A DNA stretch of 64,000 bases from Deinandra increscens subsp. villosa (Eukaryota; Streptophyta; Magnoliopsida; Asterales; Asteraceae), in assembly GCA_039602395.1 (NCBI GenBank), contig JBCNJP010000017.1:16648729-16712728 (forward strand), read 5' to 3'. How positions within the stretch are numbered: the first letter of the stretch is position 1; each line of letters opens with the position of its first letter. The notes under the pieces are model-generated. The model did no database searches. It was given only the letters and a program-made list of their open reading frames with translations, and had not been told where the DNA came from. Position numbers and translations under genes: made by a program. This document shows, in pieces, positions 10,473 through 19,780 of this stretch.

Positions 10473-13400
10473 ATGATGATCTGTCAATCTGGTATTGCTT
10501 TCAGCGAAATGTCGAAAGCAAGATCAAGCGGAACTCGTCAGGATGACCATGACGGAGATGATGATCGTGATGATCGCTCCGTTCATAGCAAAAGGAAAGA
10601 ACCTCTCACGTCCGAGCAAGTGAGACAGAGAGAACATGAGGAAAGACTCCAGGAGCTTATAGCTCAAGGGATCTCCAAAGCGTTACCTTCATTGGTCGCT
10701 AAAGAGAAGAGACAAGGAAAGACACACGTTGGGTCAGAAAGAACCAGCGAACCGCAAAGAAGCAAAACTAATGTTTCTAGACTCAGGAACTCTGCAAGAA
10801 CTCGATCCCCAGTAGCTGAGTCTCAAACTGACTCATCAGCACACAGCAGAATCCGAAACCGTCGGAGCCCTAGCCCTGATTATGAAGATCGCCCAAAACG
10901 TATTAGAAGAAGGTCAAGGAGCAGGGAACGCAAGCCTGAAAGGGAGGAGAGAAGAGGATGTTCTTATAAGACTTACATGACCTGCAAGCCAGGTATTTTC
11001 AAGGGGGACAAAGGGGCTACTGATGCCCTGAATTGGTTAGAAGAAATTGAGGCAGCCTTGGATATTAGCAACTGTGCTACCAGGGACAAGGTGAAGTTTG
11101 CGTCCCAATCTTTCAAAGGGGCGGCATTAAATTGGTGGAAAGTGGAAATGAATCGGCTTGGGAAAGATAGGGCATATCGTATGAGCTGGAGAGAGTTTCG
11201 GGAAAGAGTTATGGAAAAGTTTATTCCAGAGAATGAGGCTGAGAGATTGGAAAATGAGTTCATTAACTTAAGAATGAATGGATCTGAATATATGGCCTAT
11301 ATCAATAGGTATAATGAACTGTTGAACTTAGTACCTCACATGGCAGACACAGAGACTTCTAAAGTCAGGAGGTTCGTTTGGGGATTAAGTCCCGAGATAA
11401 GAGCGAATGTGAGATCCGCTCGTCCTAACACCTTGGCATCTGCGATAAGTCTGACCGGTACCTTGGCAGATGAGTGGATCCGGACGGCGGGAATCAAAGT
11501 AAACACCTCCGGGAATAAAAGAAGAGGTGGTGATAGAGGTCATGACTCTAAGAGGGGTAGATTTGGAGGAAATGACCAAGGCAGAAGGAATGATGGGAGG
11601 GATTTTAAAGAAACAAAGGCTGAAACTTGTAGAAACTGTGGGAAAGCAGGACACACGCACCAACAATGTAAATCACCAGTAGTTTGCTTCTACTGCAAGG
11701 AGAAAGGGCATAGGAGTTGGGAGTGTCCGCAAGGGAAGAAGAAAAAGGATGAACAAAACAAAGGCGTGGGAACTTCAAAAGGTACACCCCGACTCTATAT
11801 CATGACCGCCGAAGAGGCACGTATGAATGATGATGTGATCTCTGGTATGTTTTCTGTCAATAATATGATTGTTAGCATTTTGTTTGATTCTGGTGCTAAT
11901 AGGAGTTTTATATCCTCTACCTGTGTCCCTAGACTTAAATGTACTACACATAAGTTAGATATACCTTATGTTGTAGAAACCGCTAATGGCCATAAGATTA
12001 ATATCTCCAACGTAGTTAGAGATTGTCGCTTAGAGCATGAGAATACTACTTTTGAACTTGAACTCCTCCCTATGGAATTAAGTGAATTCGACATCGTCCT
12101 TGGAATGGATTGGCTCACACGACATCAGGCAAAGATTCGTTGTGCCGATAAGATGTTGGAATTAAAGTCTGCAGACGACAAGATTCACACGATCATTGGA
12201 GATAGAAAAACGAAACCAATGAGAATAATCTCCAGATTGAAAGCGGGAAAATGTATCCGGAAAGGCGATCAAGCTTACATAGCAAATCTAGTTGAGACAC
12301 CTCAAGAAAAGAAATTGGAAGATGTACCGATTGTCTCAGAATATCCAGACGTGTTTCCTGATGAGCTACCCGGATTGCCCCCAGAACGACAAGTGGAGTT
12401 TCAAATCGAACTTGCACCTGGAACGTCTCCAATAGCAAAAGCTCCGTACCGACTTGCACCGTCCGAGATGCAAGAATTAAGAAATCAACTCCAAGAACTT
12501 CTAGATAAGGGTTTCATCAGACCCAGTTCATCACCCTGGGGAGCACCGGTACTCTTTGTGAAGAAAAAGGATGGCTCAATGCGGATGTGCATCGATTACC
12601 GCGATCTCAATCGAGTAACCATCAAAAACAAGTACCCTTTGCCTAGAATTGATGACTTGTTCGATCAATTGCAAGGGGCTAATTATTTCTCGAAAATTGA
12701 TTTGAGATCAGGGTATCATCAAGTCAGAGTCCGTGAAGAGGACGTCCCAAGAACAGCCTTCAGAACCAGATATGGTCACTATGAATTTACAGTTATGCCT
12801 TTCGGACTGACTAATGCGCCAGCCATATTCATGGATCTAATGAATCGGGTGTGCAAACCATATCTTGATACGTTTGTGATCGTATTTATCGACGACATTC
12901 TGATCTACTCTCGCACTCGAGAAGAGCACGGCGAACATTTGAGAAAGATATTGGAGTTATTGCAATCTGAGAAGCTTTATGCAAAGTTCTCAAAATGTGA
13001 TTTTTGGCTAAGGGAAGTGCAATTTCTGGGTCACATTGTCAGTGAGTCTGGTATACAGGTAGACCCAGCAAAGGTAGAAGCAATTGCTAAATGGGAACAA
13101 CCAAAGAGTCCTACCGAAATCCGGCGATTCTTAGGACTAGCGGGTTATTACCGGAGATTTATTCAGGATTTCTCCAAGATTGCCACACCATTAACTTCTC
13201 TTACTCAGAAGAATGTGAAGTTTGACTGGAAGCCTAAACATACGAATGCTTTCGAATTGCTTAAACAGAAACTAAGCTCTGCTCCTATACTTTCATTACC
13301 AGAAGGAACTGAAAACTTTGTGGTATATTGTGATGCTTCTACCAATGGACTCGGATGCGTTTTGATGCAGAAAGATAAAGTAATTGCTTATGCGTCCAGG

Positions 13401-15146
13401 CAACTTAAAAAGCACGAGAAGAACTACACTACACATGACTTAGAGTTAGGAGCAATCGTCTTTGCTCTTAAAATTTGGAGACACTACCTGTACGGAGCCA
13501 AATTTGTAGTATACTCCGACCACAAGAGTTTACAACACTTGTTCAGTCAAAAGGAGTTGAATATGCGACAAAGACGCTGGATGGAAGTACTGAGTGATTA
13601 TGATTGCGAGATTAAGTATCACCCAGGTAAGGCCAATGTAGTGGCAGATGCATTAAGCAGAAAGGAAAGAATCAAGCCACTCCGAGTTCGAGCCTTGAGA
13701 TTGAACGTAAGTGTAGATCTAATTGGAGAAATCATCGAAGCACAAAAGAAACAAATGGCCGACTCAAATGTTGACCGGGATGAGATGATGACTGTTGTAA
13801 GAAAACTAACAAGAGAGACGGATGGCATCCTAAGGCTAGGCAAACGTATATGGGTGCCTAAAGAAGGAGGACTACGTGAGGTAATTCTCCGGGAGGCTCA
13901 CAAATCCAAGTACATGCTCCATCCAGGAGGCGACAAAATGTACCAGAATTTGAGAGCGAATTATTGGTGGCCAGGAATGAAAAAGGCAATTGCCGCCTAT
14001 GTTGAAAAATGTTCAATCTGCCTACAAGTAAAGGCTGAACATCAAAGACCTGCTGGATGTCTTCAGAGAATAGAACTCCCTGAGTGGAAATGGGAAGAAA
14101 TTACCATGGATTTTGTGACAAAGCTCCCAAGGACTAGAAGCGGACATGATGCCATTTGGGTAGTTGTGGACCGCTTGACAAAATCTGCTCACTTTCTACC
14201 AATGGCAGAAACTTACAATGGGAAGCAGCTTGCAAAACTATTTGTAGATGAAATCATATCAAAGCATGGAGTGCCAAAGTCTATAATTTCCGACCGAGAT
14301 ACTAGATTCACTTCTCATTTTTGGCAAAGCTTTCAAGAAGCAATGGGAACTAAACTGAAATTTAGTACAGCTTATCATCCCCAAACAGATGGCCAGAGCG
14401 AGAGAACCATTCAAACGTTAGAGGACATGCTGAGAGCATGTGTCATAGAATTTGGTGGTAGCTGGGATGATCATCTTCCACTAGCTGAATTTTCATACAA
14501 TAATAGTTACCACACCAGCATTCAAATGGCACCGTTTGAAGCATTGTATGGCAGAAAGTGTCGAACACCAGTATGTTGGTCTGAAGTGGGAGAAGGTCAA
14601 CTTACAGGACCTGAGCTGATAATGGAAACTACTGAGAAGGTTAGGGAGATTCGCAAAAGACTTAAAACCGCCCAAGACCGACAAAAGAGCTACGCGGATC
14701 GGCGTCGGAGACCACTCGAGTTTAAGGAAGGAGATATGGTGATGTTGAAAATATCACCCTGGAAGGGTATAATCCGATTTGGCAAAAGGGGGAAATTGAG
14801 CCCACGATACATCGGACCCTTCAAAATAATATCCAGAGTCGGAGAGGTAGCTTATCAGCTAGAACTACCTGAGGAACTTAGCGGAGTGCACGACGTGTTT
14901 CATGTATCTAATCTACGGAAATGCATGGTCGATGAAGCTCTCGCGGTTCCGTTGAAAGAAATTAAGATTGATAAAAAGTTGAACTTCACTGAACAGCCCA
15001 TCGAAATAATGGAACGAATCACGAAGAAACTCCGCAAGAAAAGAATTCCAATGGTAAAAGTCAAATGGGACGCTAGACGTGGTCCCGAATATACGTGGGA
15101 ATCTGAAGCGGACATGAGAAGAAGATACCCCCAATTATTCAGATAA
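10473..15146 (+). CDS. Gypsy Gag-Pol polyprotein, up to 1557 aa
   Basis: A single uninterrupted frame encodes all retrotransposition enzymes. Numbering from 10473: Gag capsid-like region about 160-350; two zinc knuckles, CRNCGKAGHTHQQC (386-399) and CFYCKEKGHRSWEC (405-418); aspartic protease DSGA at 472; reverse transcriptase with FIDD (Asp 807/808); RNase H starting around D954; integrase HHCC from H1150; integrase core D1213, D1274, E1310 with 35 residues between the last two; and a basic C-terminal chromodomain-like tail to 1557. An alternative ATG at 10509 (MSKARSSG) follows an acceptor-like TTTCAG and is the likelier start. All catalytic residues are present. Gag and Pol share one frame, so protease cleavage must separate them. 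Confidence 0.96.
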   Translation: MMICQSGIAFSEMSKARSSGTRQDDHDGDDDRDDRSVHSKRKEPLTSEQVRQREHEERLQELIAQGISKALPSLVAKEKRQGKTHVGSERTSEPQRSKTNVSRLRNSARTRSPVAESQTDSSAHSRIRNRRSPSPDYEDRPKRIRRRSRSRERKPEREERRGCSYKTYMTCKPGIFKGDKGATDALNWLEEIEAALDISNCATRDKVKFASQSFKGAALNWWKVEMNRLGKDRAYRMSWREFRERVMEKFIPENEAERLENEFINLRMNGSEYMAYINRYNELLNLVPHMADTETSKVRRFVWGLSPEIRANVRSARPNTLASAISLTGTLADEWIRTAGIKVNTSGNKRRGGDRGHDSKRGRFGGNDQGRRNDGRDFKETKAETCRNCGKAGHTHQQCKSPVVCFYCKEKGHRSWECPQGKKKKDEQNKGVGTSKGTPRLYIMTAEEARMNDDVISGMFSVNNMIVSILFDSGANRSFISSTCVPRLKCTTHKLDIPYVVETANGHKINISNVVRDCRLEHENTTFELELLPMELSEFDIVLGMDWLTRHQAKIRCADKMLELKSADDKIHTIIGDRKTKPMRIISRLKAGKCIRKGDQAYIANLVETPQEKKLEDVPIVSEYPDVFPDELPGLPPERQVEFQIELAPGTSPIAKAPYRLAPSEMQELRNQLQELLDKGFIRPSSSPWGAPVLFVKKKDGSMRMCIDYRDLNRVTIKNKYPLPRIDDLFDQLQGANYFSKIDLRSGYHQVRVREEDVPRTAFRTRYGHYEFTVMPFGLTNAPAIFMDLMNRVCKPYLDTFVIVFIDDILIYSRTREEHGEHLRKILELLQSEKLYAKFSKCDFWLREVQFLGHIVSESGIQVDPAKVEAIAKWEQPKSPTEIRRFLGLAGYYRRFIQDFSKIATPLTSLTQKNVKFDWKPKHTNAFELLKQKLSSAPILSLPEGTENFVVYCDASTNGLGCVLMQKDKVIAYASRQLKKHEKNYTTHDLELGAIVFALKIWRHYLYGAKFVVYSDHKSLQHLFSQKELNMRQRRWMEVLSDYDCEIKYHPGKANVVADALSRKERIKPLRVRALRLNVSVDLIGEIIEAQKKQMADSNVDRDEMMTVVRKLTRETDGILRLGKRIWVPKEGGLREVILREAHKSKYMLHPGGDKMYQNLRANYWWPGMKKAIAAYVEKCSICLQVKAEHQRPAGCLQRIELPEWKWEEITMDFVTKLPRTRSGHDAIWVVVDRLTKSAHFLPMAETYNGKQLAKLFVDEIISKHGVPKSIISDRDTRFTSHFWQSFQEAMGTKLKFSTAYHPQTDGQSERTIQTLEDMLRACVIEFGGSWDDHLPLAEFSYNNSYHTSIQMAPFEALYGRKCRTPVCWSEVGEGQLTGPELIMETTEKVREIRKRLKTAQDRQKSYADRRRRPLEFKEGDMVMLKISPWKGIIRFGKRGKLSPRYIGPFKIISRVGEVAYQLELPEELSGVHDVFHVSNLRKCMVDEALAVPLKEIKIDKKLNFTEQPIEIMERITKKLRKKRIPMVKVKWDARRGPEYTWESEADMRRRYPQLFR

Positions 15147-15177
15147 TGACTAACGAATTCCGGGACGGAATTCCTTT

Positions 15178-15189
15178 AAGGGGGGAAGA
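15178..15189 (+). other. Polypurine tract of gypsy element
   Basis: AAGGGGGGAAGA ends one base before the 3' LTR. This is the expected plus-strand primer. Confidence 0.9.
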
Positions 15190-15190
15190 T

Positions 15191-17525
15191 TGTAACCTTT
15201 GTGGACGAAACGATTATCCGACGTGGAATATTTAAATGAGAAACTCTCATAAGTTTTTGAATTACAAATTGGGGCGGTACGCCTAGGATAAAGAAATCCT
15301 AGGCGGTACGCGACCCATTTGATAAACGGATCGGGTTACGGCACCCGTCGGATTCTGGTATGTGCGAACCTCAAAATCCGGGCGGTACGCCCCAGTTAAT
15401 ACACTTTGGGGCGGTACGCCTCTGGTTCAGGTCGATGAAAACTAAGTTTTTGGCCTTTATAGCCAAAGACACATGTAGTCTTTCTACACATATCCGACCA
15501 GAGCTCCTTCACTGCTGTTCCAGAGGTCTGCTATCATCATTTTCCAGCCTAAAGAGTTTGTGGGAGGATTATTCATCTAAGGTAACTTCATAATCACCCA
15601 TTTCCATATCAAGACTATGTTACTTGATGAAATCCTCAACCATTGTTTGAATCCTTGTAAACTCAGTGGTGTGGACTCACTTGGGAGATGAATTGAAGGG
15701 TGAAGAATCTGATTTCAAGAGCTATTAAGGTAAGAGCTACTTGATTTTTGGATGAGTATGCCATTTTTGAGTTTCATAAGATCATATACTCATAAGATGG
15801 TGATGGATCATACATGCAGCCTCAAATCTGTGTTAGAGAGTTGGATTGGAGTGCCAAGGGGGCAAGAGTTTCAGAAGCTCGGTTGTACAAGGATCCTTGC
15901 ACAAGGTACAATCCTTATATGCATGCATGATGATTTTTCTATAAATAGAAACTTTATAAGTTAAAGTAGCATGGGACCAGATTTAATCAGTGAACCTAAT
16001 AAGAAAATGGGCCATAGGAACACAAGGGTTCTGTCCCAAATGAAATCTGTATGAATCGGGGGTCGAAACAATGAAAGTTACCTTATTTAGAAAGTTCGGG
16101 AATTGGGGTTGTGTTTGGTTAAAGTTTTAGACTATAAATGAACCCCAAATTGACCCCTCGGAATATTATGAAACTGATCGGGTATAAATTCTGGACTTAA
16201 AACATCAAAATGGAAAAATGGCACTAAAAGACAAAATAGTCGGGCCCTGTTCACAGATGGGGGCGTACCGCCCATAAACTCTGCATGCAGAGCGGTACGC
16301 CCGGAAATGAAAAACATGAACCGGAATCTCAGATTCCAGCGTACCGCCCAGTAACTTATGAATCGGCGCGGTACGCCCGGACTTGAAATCTGGAAATCAG
16401 TCGACCATTTGAAGCGTACCGCCCATAAATGTAAACTTCCAGGCGGTACGCCTATGAAGAAAAATGACAGAATGTTTGGTCAATTTTTGATGAACCAAAA
16501 ATTAACAAGACTGATTCAGTGACTGTAAATTATGATAATTTCAACCTGAGAATGATATGGGACATGAATAGCCTTGTATATGATGAATATGAACATGATA
16601 ACAATGATAGGTCGCTAGAAATCTAAGAGAGGATACTTTCTCGGGTCTTCTGTCTAGCCACCGTTTCAGACTTCCTTGTGTGAGTCTTCTGACTTCTCTC
16701 ATGAAATTAACTGTTTAAGATCACAATTCTGTTTGATGTATTTGTTATATCTGTTATGAACTTATCTTGTCAAACACTGTTAGTTCGGAGATGCCCTGTG
16801 TGGGTTATCATATACTTTCTGGTCATTAAGGTTGAGCCACTAGGCATATAAGGGATTATAACGGCCATTATAGTTGATTTATCCATGTTCATCCGGATCC
16901 TCTAGGATTAAGAAACTAGGGGGAGTATGTCCTTATATGTTGAATATGAATTCTTACTCGTTGATGGTTTACGGCTGATTGCGACGTACCGTAGAGTACA
17001 TAAAGTTTGACCTTTGGTGTGATTTGATAATTTCATAACCAGTATGTGTTTGAAAGCTGTTAATGATATGATAGTAGTTAAAGACTCACCAACAACATTG
17101 TTGTTGACCATATTATGAATGACTTATGTTGCAGGTAAGCAAGTGTAGGAATGAACCTATATTGAACTTGGAACGTTGCTGGGTTGTTGTTGTTAATATG
17201 AATTTGGGCATGTATGAACTATGAAATATGAACCATGAACTATGAATGAACTATGAAGACATGATTATGACTATGTTTCCTTGAATATGTATCCTTATTC
17301 AGTTCCAGGCCATATCCGGTGGCTATTGATTCTGTTAGATCGAATAAGAGGGCTGTGCATCCTCGCTCATGAGTCGTCTAACATTTTCTTATGTGTGGGC
17401 TGGATGTCCGTTGTATGTGTATGTGTTTGTTGTTAGAAGCGTTGGTAATCTCGGGTAATGATACGGACAGCCGGTCCAACGCCCTCCCCCACACCTGGCA
17501 GGGTGCGGAGGAGGGGGGTGTGACA
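15191..17525 (+). repeat. 3' LTR of gypsy element
   Basis: 2335 bp, the same length as the 5' LTR at an offset of 9212. I saw no substitutions in the stretches compared. It carries the same ten-copy palindrome array (15271-16452) and TATA-like box (15940-15947). Confidence 0.96.
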
Positions 17526-17530
17526 GGATC
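17526..17530. repeat. Right target-site duplication of gypsy element
   Basis: GGATC, matching 5974-5978. It is followed directly by GAAAAGTG, so the insertion split or abutted a GGATCGAAAAG motif of the outer element's leader array. Confidence 0.95.
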
Positions 17531-17920
17531 GAAAAGTGTGATGCGATCGAAAAGTGTAGGCTGGATCGAAAAGTCTCGAAGGGGACTTTTCGATCAAGGA
17601 GCAAAATGGATCCAAAAGTCACAGGGGACTTTTCGATCAAGGGAGGCTGACCGAGAAGTCTCAAGGGGACTTCTTGATTGATAGGGTTGGATCGAAAAGT
17701 CTCGAAGGGACTTTTCGATTGGTGTAACTGATCGAGAAGTCACAAAAGGGGACTTCTCGATTGGGCAGGCTGGTCGAAAAGTCACTTAGGGGACTTTTCG
17801 AGCAAGAGGAACGAATCGAAAAGCCACTGAGGGGGCTTTCTCGATCGGAAAGGGTCAACAGGAGGGACTTTTCGATCAGACAGACCGATCGAAAAGCAGA
17901 AAACAGGGTCGAAAAGTGTT
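17526..17920 (-). repeat. Palindrome array in the leader of the pol-less element
   Basis: Roughly fifteen half-sites of GATCGAAAAGT(C) or its complement ACTTTTCGATC, often arranged as GATCGAAAAGTC, 5-10 bases, then GGGGACTTTTCGATC. Adjacent opposite half-sites would fold into about six to eight hairpins. Some units carry compensated-looking variants such as TCGAGAAGTC with GACTTCTCGA. The array lies between the PBS and the Gag ORF in the sense orientation. It also reads as short open frames with IEKS/FSI repeats, which I take as incidental. Confidence 0.85.
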
Positions 17921-18080
17921 CAAAACACAATCACAGCTTCCGAAACTTCTGTCTTGAGTTACAACCTGCACAAAAACACCTCCGAACGTGCTAACAGCTG
18001 AAAATCACCAGAAAACCCAGATCGTTAGTACTCAAAAACCTTGAATCTGATATCGCGAGAGCCTCGAAACTTGCGTTTCT
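17921..18080 (-). other. Leader between palindrome array and PBS
   Basis: Non-coding 5' leader of the pol-less element, with no ORF of note on the sense strand. Confidence 0.6.
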
Positions 18081-18094
18081 TGGCTCTGATACCA
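18081..18094 (-). other. Primer-binding site of the pol-less element
   Basis: The reverse complement of TGGCTCTGATACCA is TGGTATCAGAGCCA, the initiator-methionine tRNA complement. It lies two bases inside the right LTR, which proves the minus orientation of the element. Confidence 0.93.
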
Positions 18095-18096
18095 AT

Positions 18097-18632
18097 TGTA
18101 AGGATCAAATAAACCCTCACGCGATATCTTGACTAGAGAAACCGTGCGGAATCCGGTTTTCACTAGTTTATTCAAGAACAAATCAGAAAGTGATAATCGA
18201 AAAGTATAAGTAACAAAGAAACACAAACCGATTAGTTGAAAACACTTGATTACTCACTGATTGTTGATTACACCTTGATCGAAATTCTCTAGGGAGAATT
18301 TCGATTACACCTTAATCACCACAAAGGACTAGCTTTACTCCACAATCAACAACCTAATAATGAGAGGAGAGCTTCCCTTATATAGGGAGTCTCCAACTTG
18401 CTAAACAAGACACCCTAAAAACCCTAATTACACATTAATTTCCGGATTTGACCATCTAGGCCCACTAAACTCCCTCTAAACACTTTCTAATTGAGCCCAA
18501 ACATGCCTAAAATGGCCCAATGACCTAATATACCCATAACCCAACTCATTTTCACCTATTCTAACACATAGACCTTCAGAATACTCCGCCAAGTGATGAT
18601 TTAATACACAAGCCACAAATTATTCCCTTACA
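18097..18632 (-). repeat. 5' LTR of the pol-less element
   Basis: 536 bp, TGTAAGGATC to CCCTTACA, almost identical to 1296-1831. The minus-strand TATA-like CTATATAA is at 18379-18386. TSD ACACC follows at 18633-18637. Confidence 0.93.
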
Positions 18633-18637
18633 ACACC

Positions 18638-18738
18638 GTTAGTCACAACTTAACGACGAATTAATACATGCCAACATGTTAATAACTAGGATTCTTATTG
18701 GCCAATAGGTGATAACTGAGATTAATATAGGCAAATTT
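18638..18738 (-). repeat. Right arm of imperfect inverted repeat
   Basis: Reverse complement of 311-432 with one about 28-bp gap. It begins directly after the right TSD of the outer retroelement, so that element inserted at the inner edge of this arm. Confidence 0.6.
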
Positions 18739-19261
18739 TCCTTAAAAAAAGAGATATGTTATTGGTATGCCACTTCAAAATAGACATCGGACTAATGTCA
18801 ACATTACGACAAACCTTAGTCAAACACATTGATATATATATATAGGTGAAAGTTCAAATACAAAACGTTTTTTTTTTCGTGAGAAGTGTACGAAGTCATT
18901 TCAACAATTGATTTAGGAAATCAGTGGTTCAGATTAAGTCCAGATCCATTAAAAAAACAAGAGAAGAATTAAAAGCGTGAAAAGAGGTGGAGGGATAGAA
19001 GTGATATAGCCTACAATTGTTGACTATTTTAAAGTTCATCCAGTTTTTTTAAACGCCCATAACTTTTTTATATGACATTATTTTTTTATAAAAACTTCAC
19101 CATAAAATCGGGCATTTTATTCTCTTTAACTCGAGTATAGTATTGTTATACTTTAAAAAAAAACTTTTTTTAAAAAAATACGTCTATGTACCTCTCGTAT
19201 AACTTGCGTGATTATGAAATATAACTTGCGTGATTATTGAATGTAGCTTGCGTGATTATCC
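18739..19261. other. AT-rich spacer
   Basis: No gene seen. It contains three imperfect copies of a TAACTTGCGTGATTAT-like phrase at 19200-19259. Confidence 0.5.
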
Positions 19262-19705
19262 CATATATATATATATATATAAGAGAGAGAGAGAGAGAGA
19301 GAGAGTTGGGGTATTTTGGAACCCACTTTGAGTTGGAGAATCGTTGGAACCCGGTCAAAAACGCGGTTAAAAAAATGTTTTTTTCTCTTAATTTTTTATG
19401 GTGGTAGTTTATGTTATAAACTACTCTTAAATGAAAAAAAAATCAAAAAACCGCCTACTAGATTTTTTTAAAAAAAATATCAAAAATGTCTAGGTTACAC
19501 ATGTAACTTTTGCGTAACTGCAAATATATGCATAACTTTCGTAACTGAAAATCTACTAGGCGGTTTTTTGATTTTTTTTCATTTAAGGGTAGTTTATAAC
19601 ATAAAGAACCACCATAAAAGAATTCAGAAAAAAAAAACATTTTTTTACCGCGTTTTTGACCGGGTTCCAACGATTCTCCAACTCAAAGTGGGTTCCAATT
19701 TATCT

Positions 19706-19778
<73 letters not shown>
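19262..19778. mobile_element. Palindromic MITE with (TA)n/(GA)n ends
   Basis: Two arms of about 210 bp are near-perfect reverse complements: left from about 19305 (GGGTATTTTGGAACCCACTT) to 19480, right from about 19545 to 19703. The centre has TTACACATGTAAC. Microsatellites (TA)n and (GA)n/(CT)n form the outer ends. It has no coding capacity. A relative with the same inner text (TTTTTTGATTTTTTTC, TTATAACMTAAAGAA) is at 53554-54030. Confidence 0.8.

Positions 19779-19780
<2 letters not shown>

Larger units (their letters stand above)
5979..17525 (+). mobile_element. Complete Ty3/gypsy LTR retrotransposon
   Basis: 11,547 bp with 2335-bp LTRs of equal length, TSD GGATC, an initiator-methionine PBS, a PPT, an intact gag-pol ORF and an additional intact ORF between PBS and gag. 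The LTR segments I compared are identical, and unselected LTR-internal frames recur unchanged exactly 9212 bp apart, so insertion was very recent. The integrase and C-terminal region resemble chromovirus (Tekay/Del-like) elements; that lineage call is an inference. It sits inside the leader of the pol-less element, in the opposite orientation. It appears complete enough to be autonomous. Confidence 0.95.
1296..18632 (-). mobile_element. Pol-less SIRE/copia-like LTR element, split by a gypsy insertion
   Basis: The element has 536-bp LTRs at both ends, a 5-bp TSD ACACC, a minus-strand primer-binding site at 18081-18094 and a polypurine tract at 1832-1844. Without the 11,547-bp nested gypsy element and its duplicated 5-bp site it would be about 5.8 kb. 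Its only long ORF encodes the coiled-coil and zinc-knuckle part of a SIRE-like Gag. No integrase, reverse transcriptase or RNase H is visible between the ORF and the 3' LTR. It resembles non-autonomous TR-GAG type elements, which keep gag and depend on a partner for pol. The LTRs differ at only about two positions, so insertion was recent. A relative sits at 58305. Confidence 0.88.

Noticed and set aside
17526..17920. Regular short repeats resembling a CRISPR array
   Set aside because: The units are inverted half-sites with variable spacing and no constant-length unique spacers, inside a plant retroelement leader.
17389..17930. Minus-strand frames encoding IEKS/FSI peptide repeats as a repeat protein
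   Set aside because: They arise from the GATCGAAAAGTC palindrome array, need several frames, and part of one runs into the gypsy LTR.
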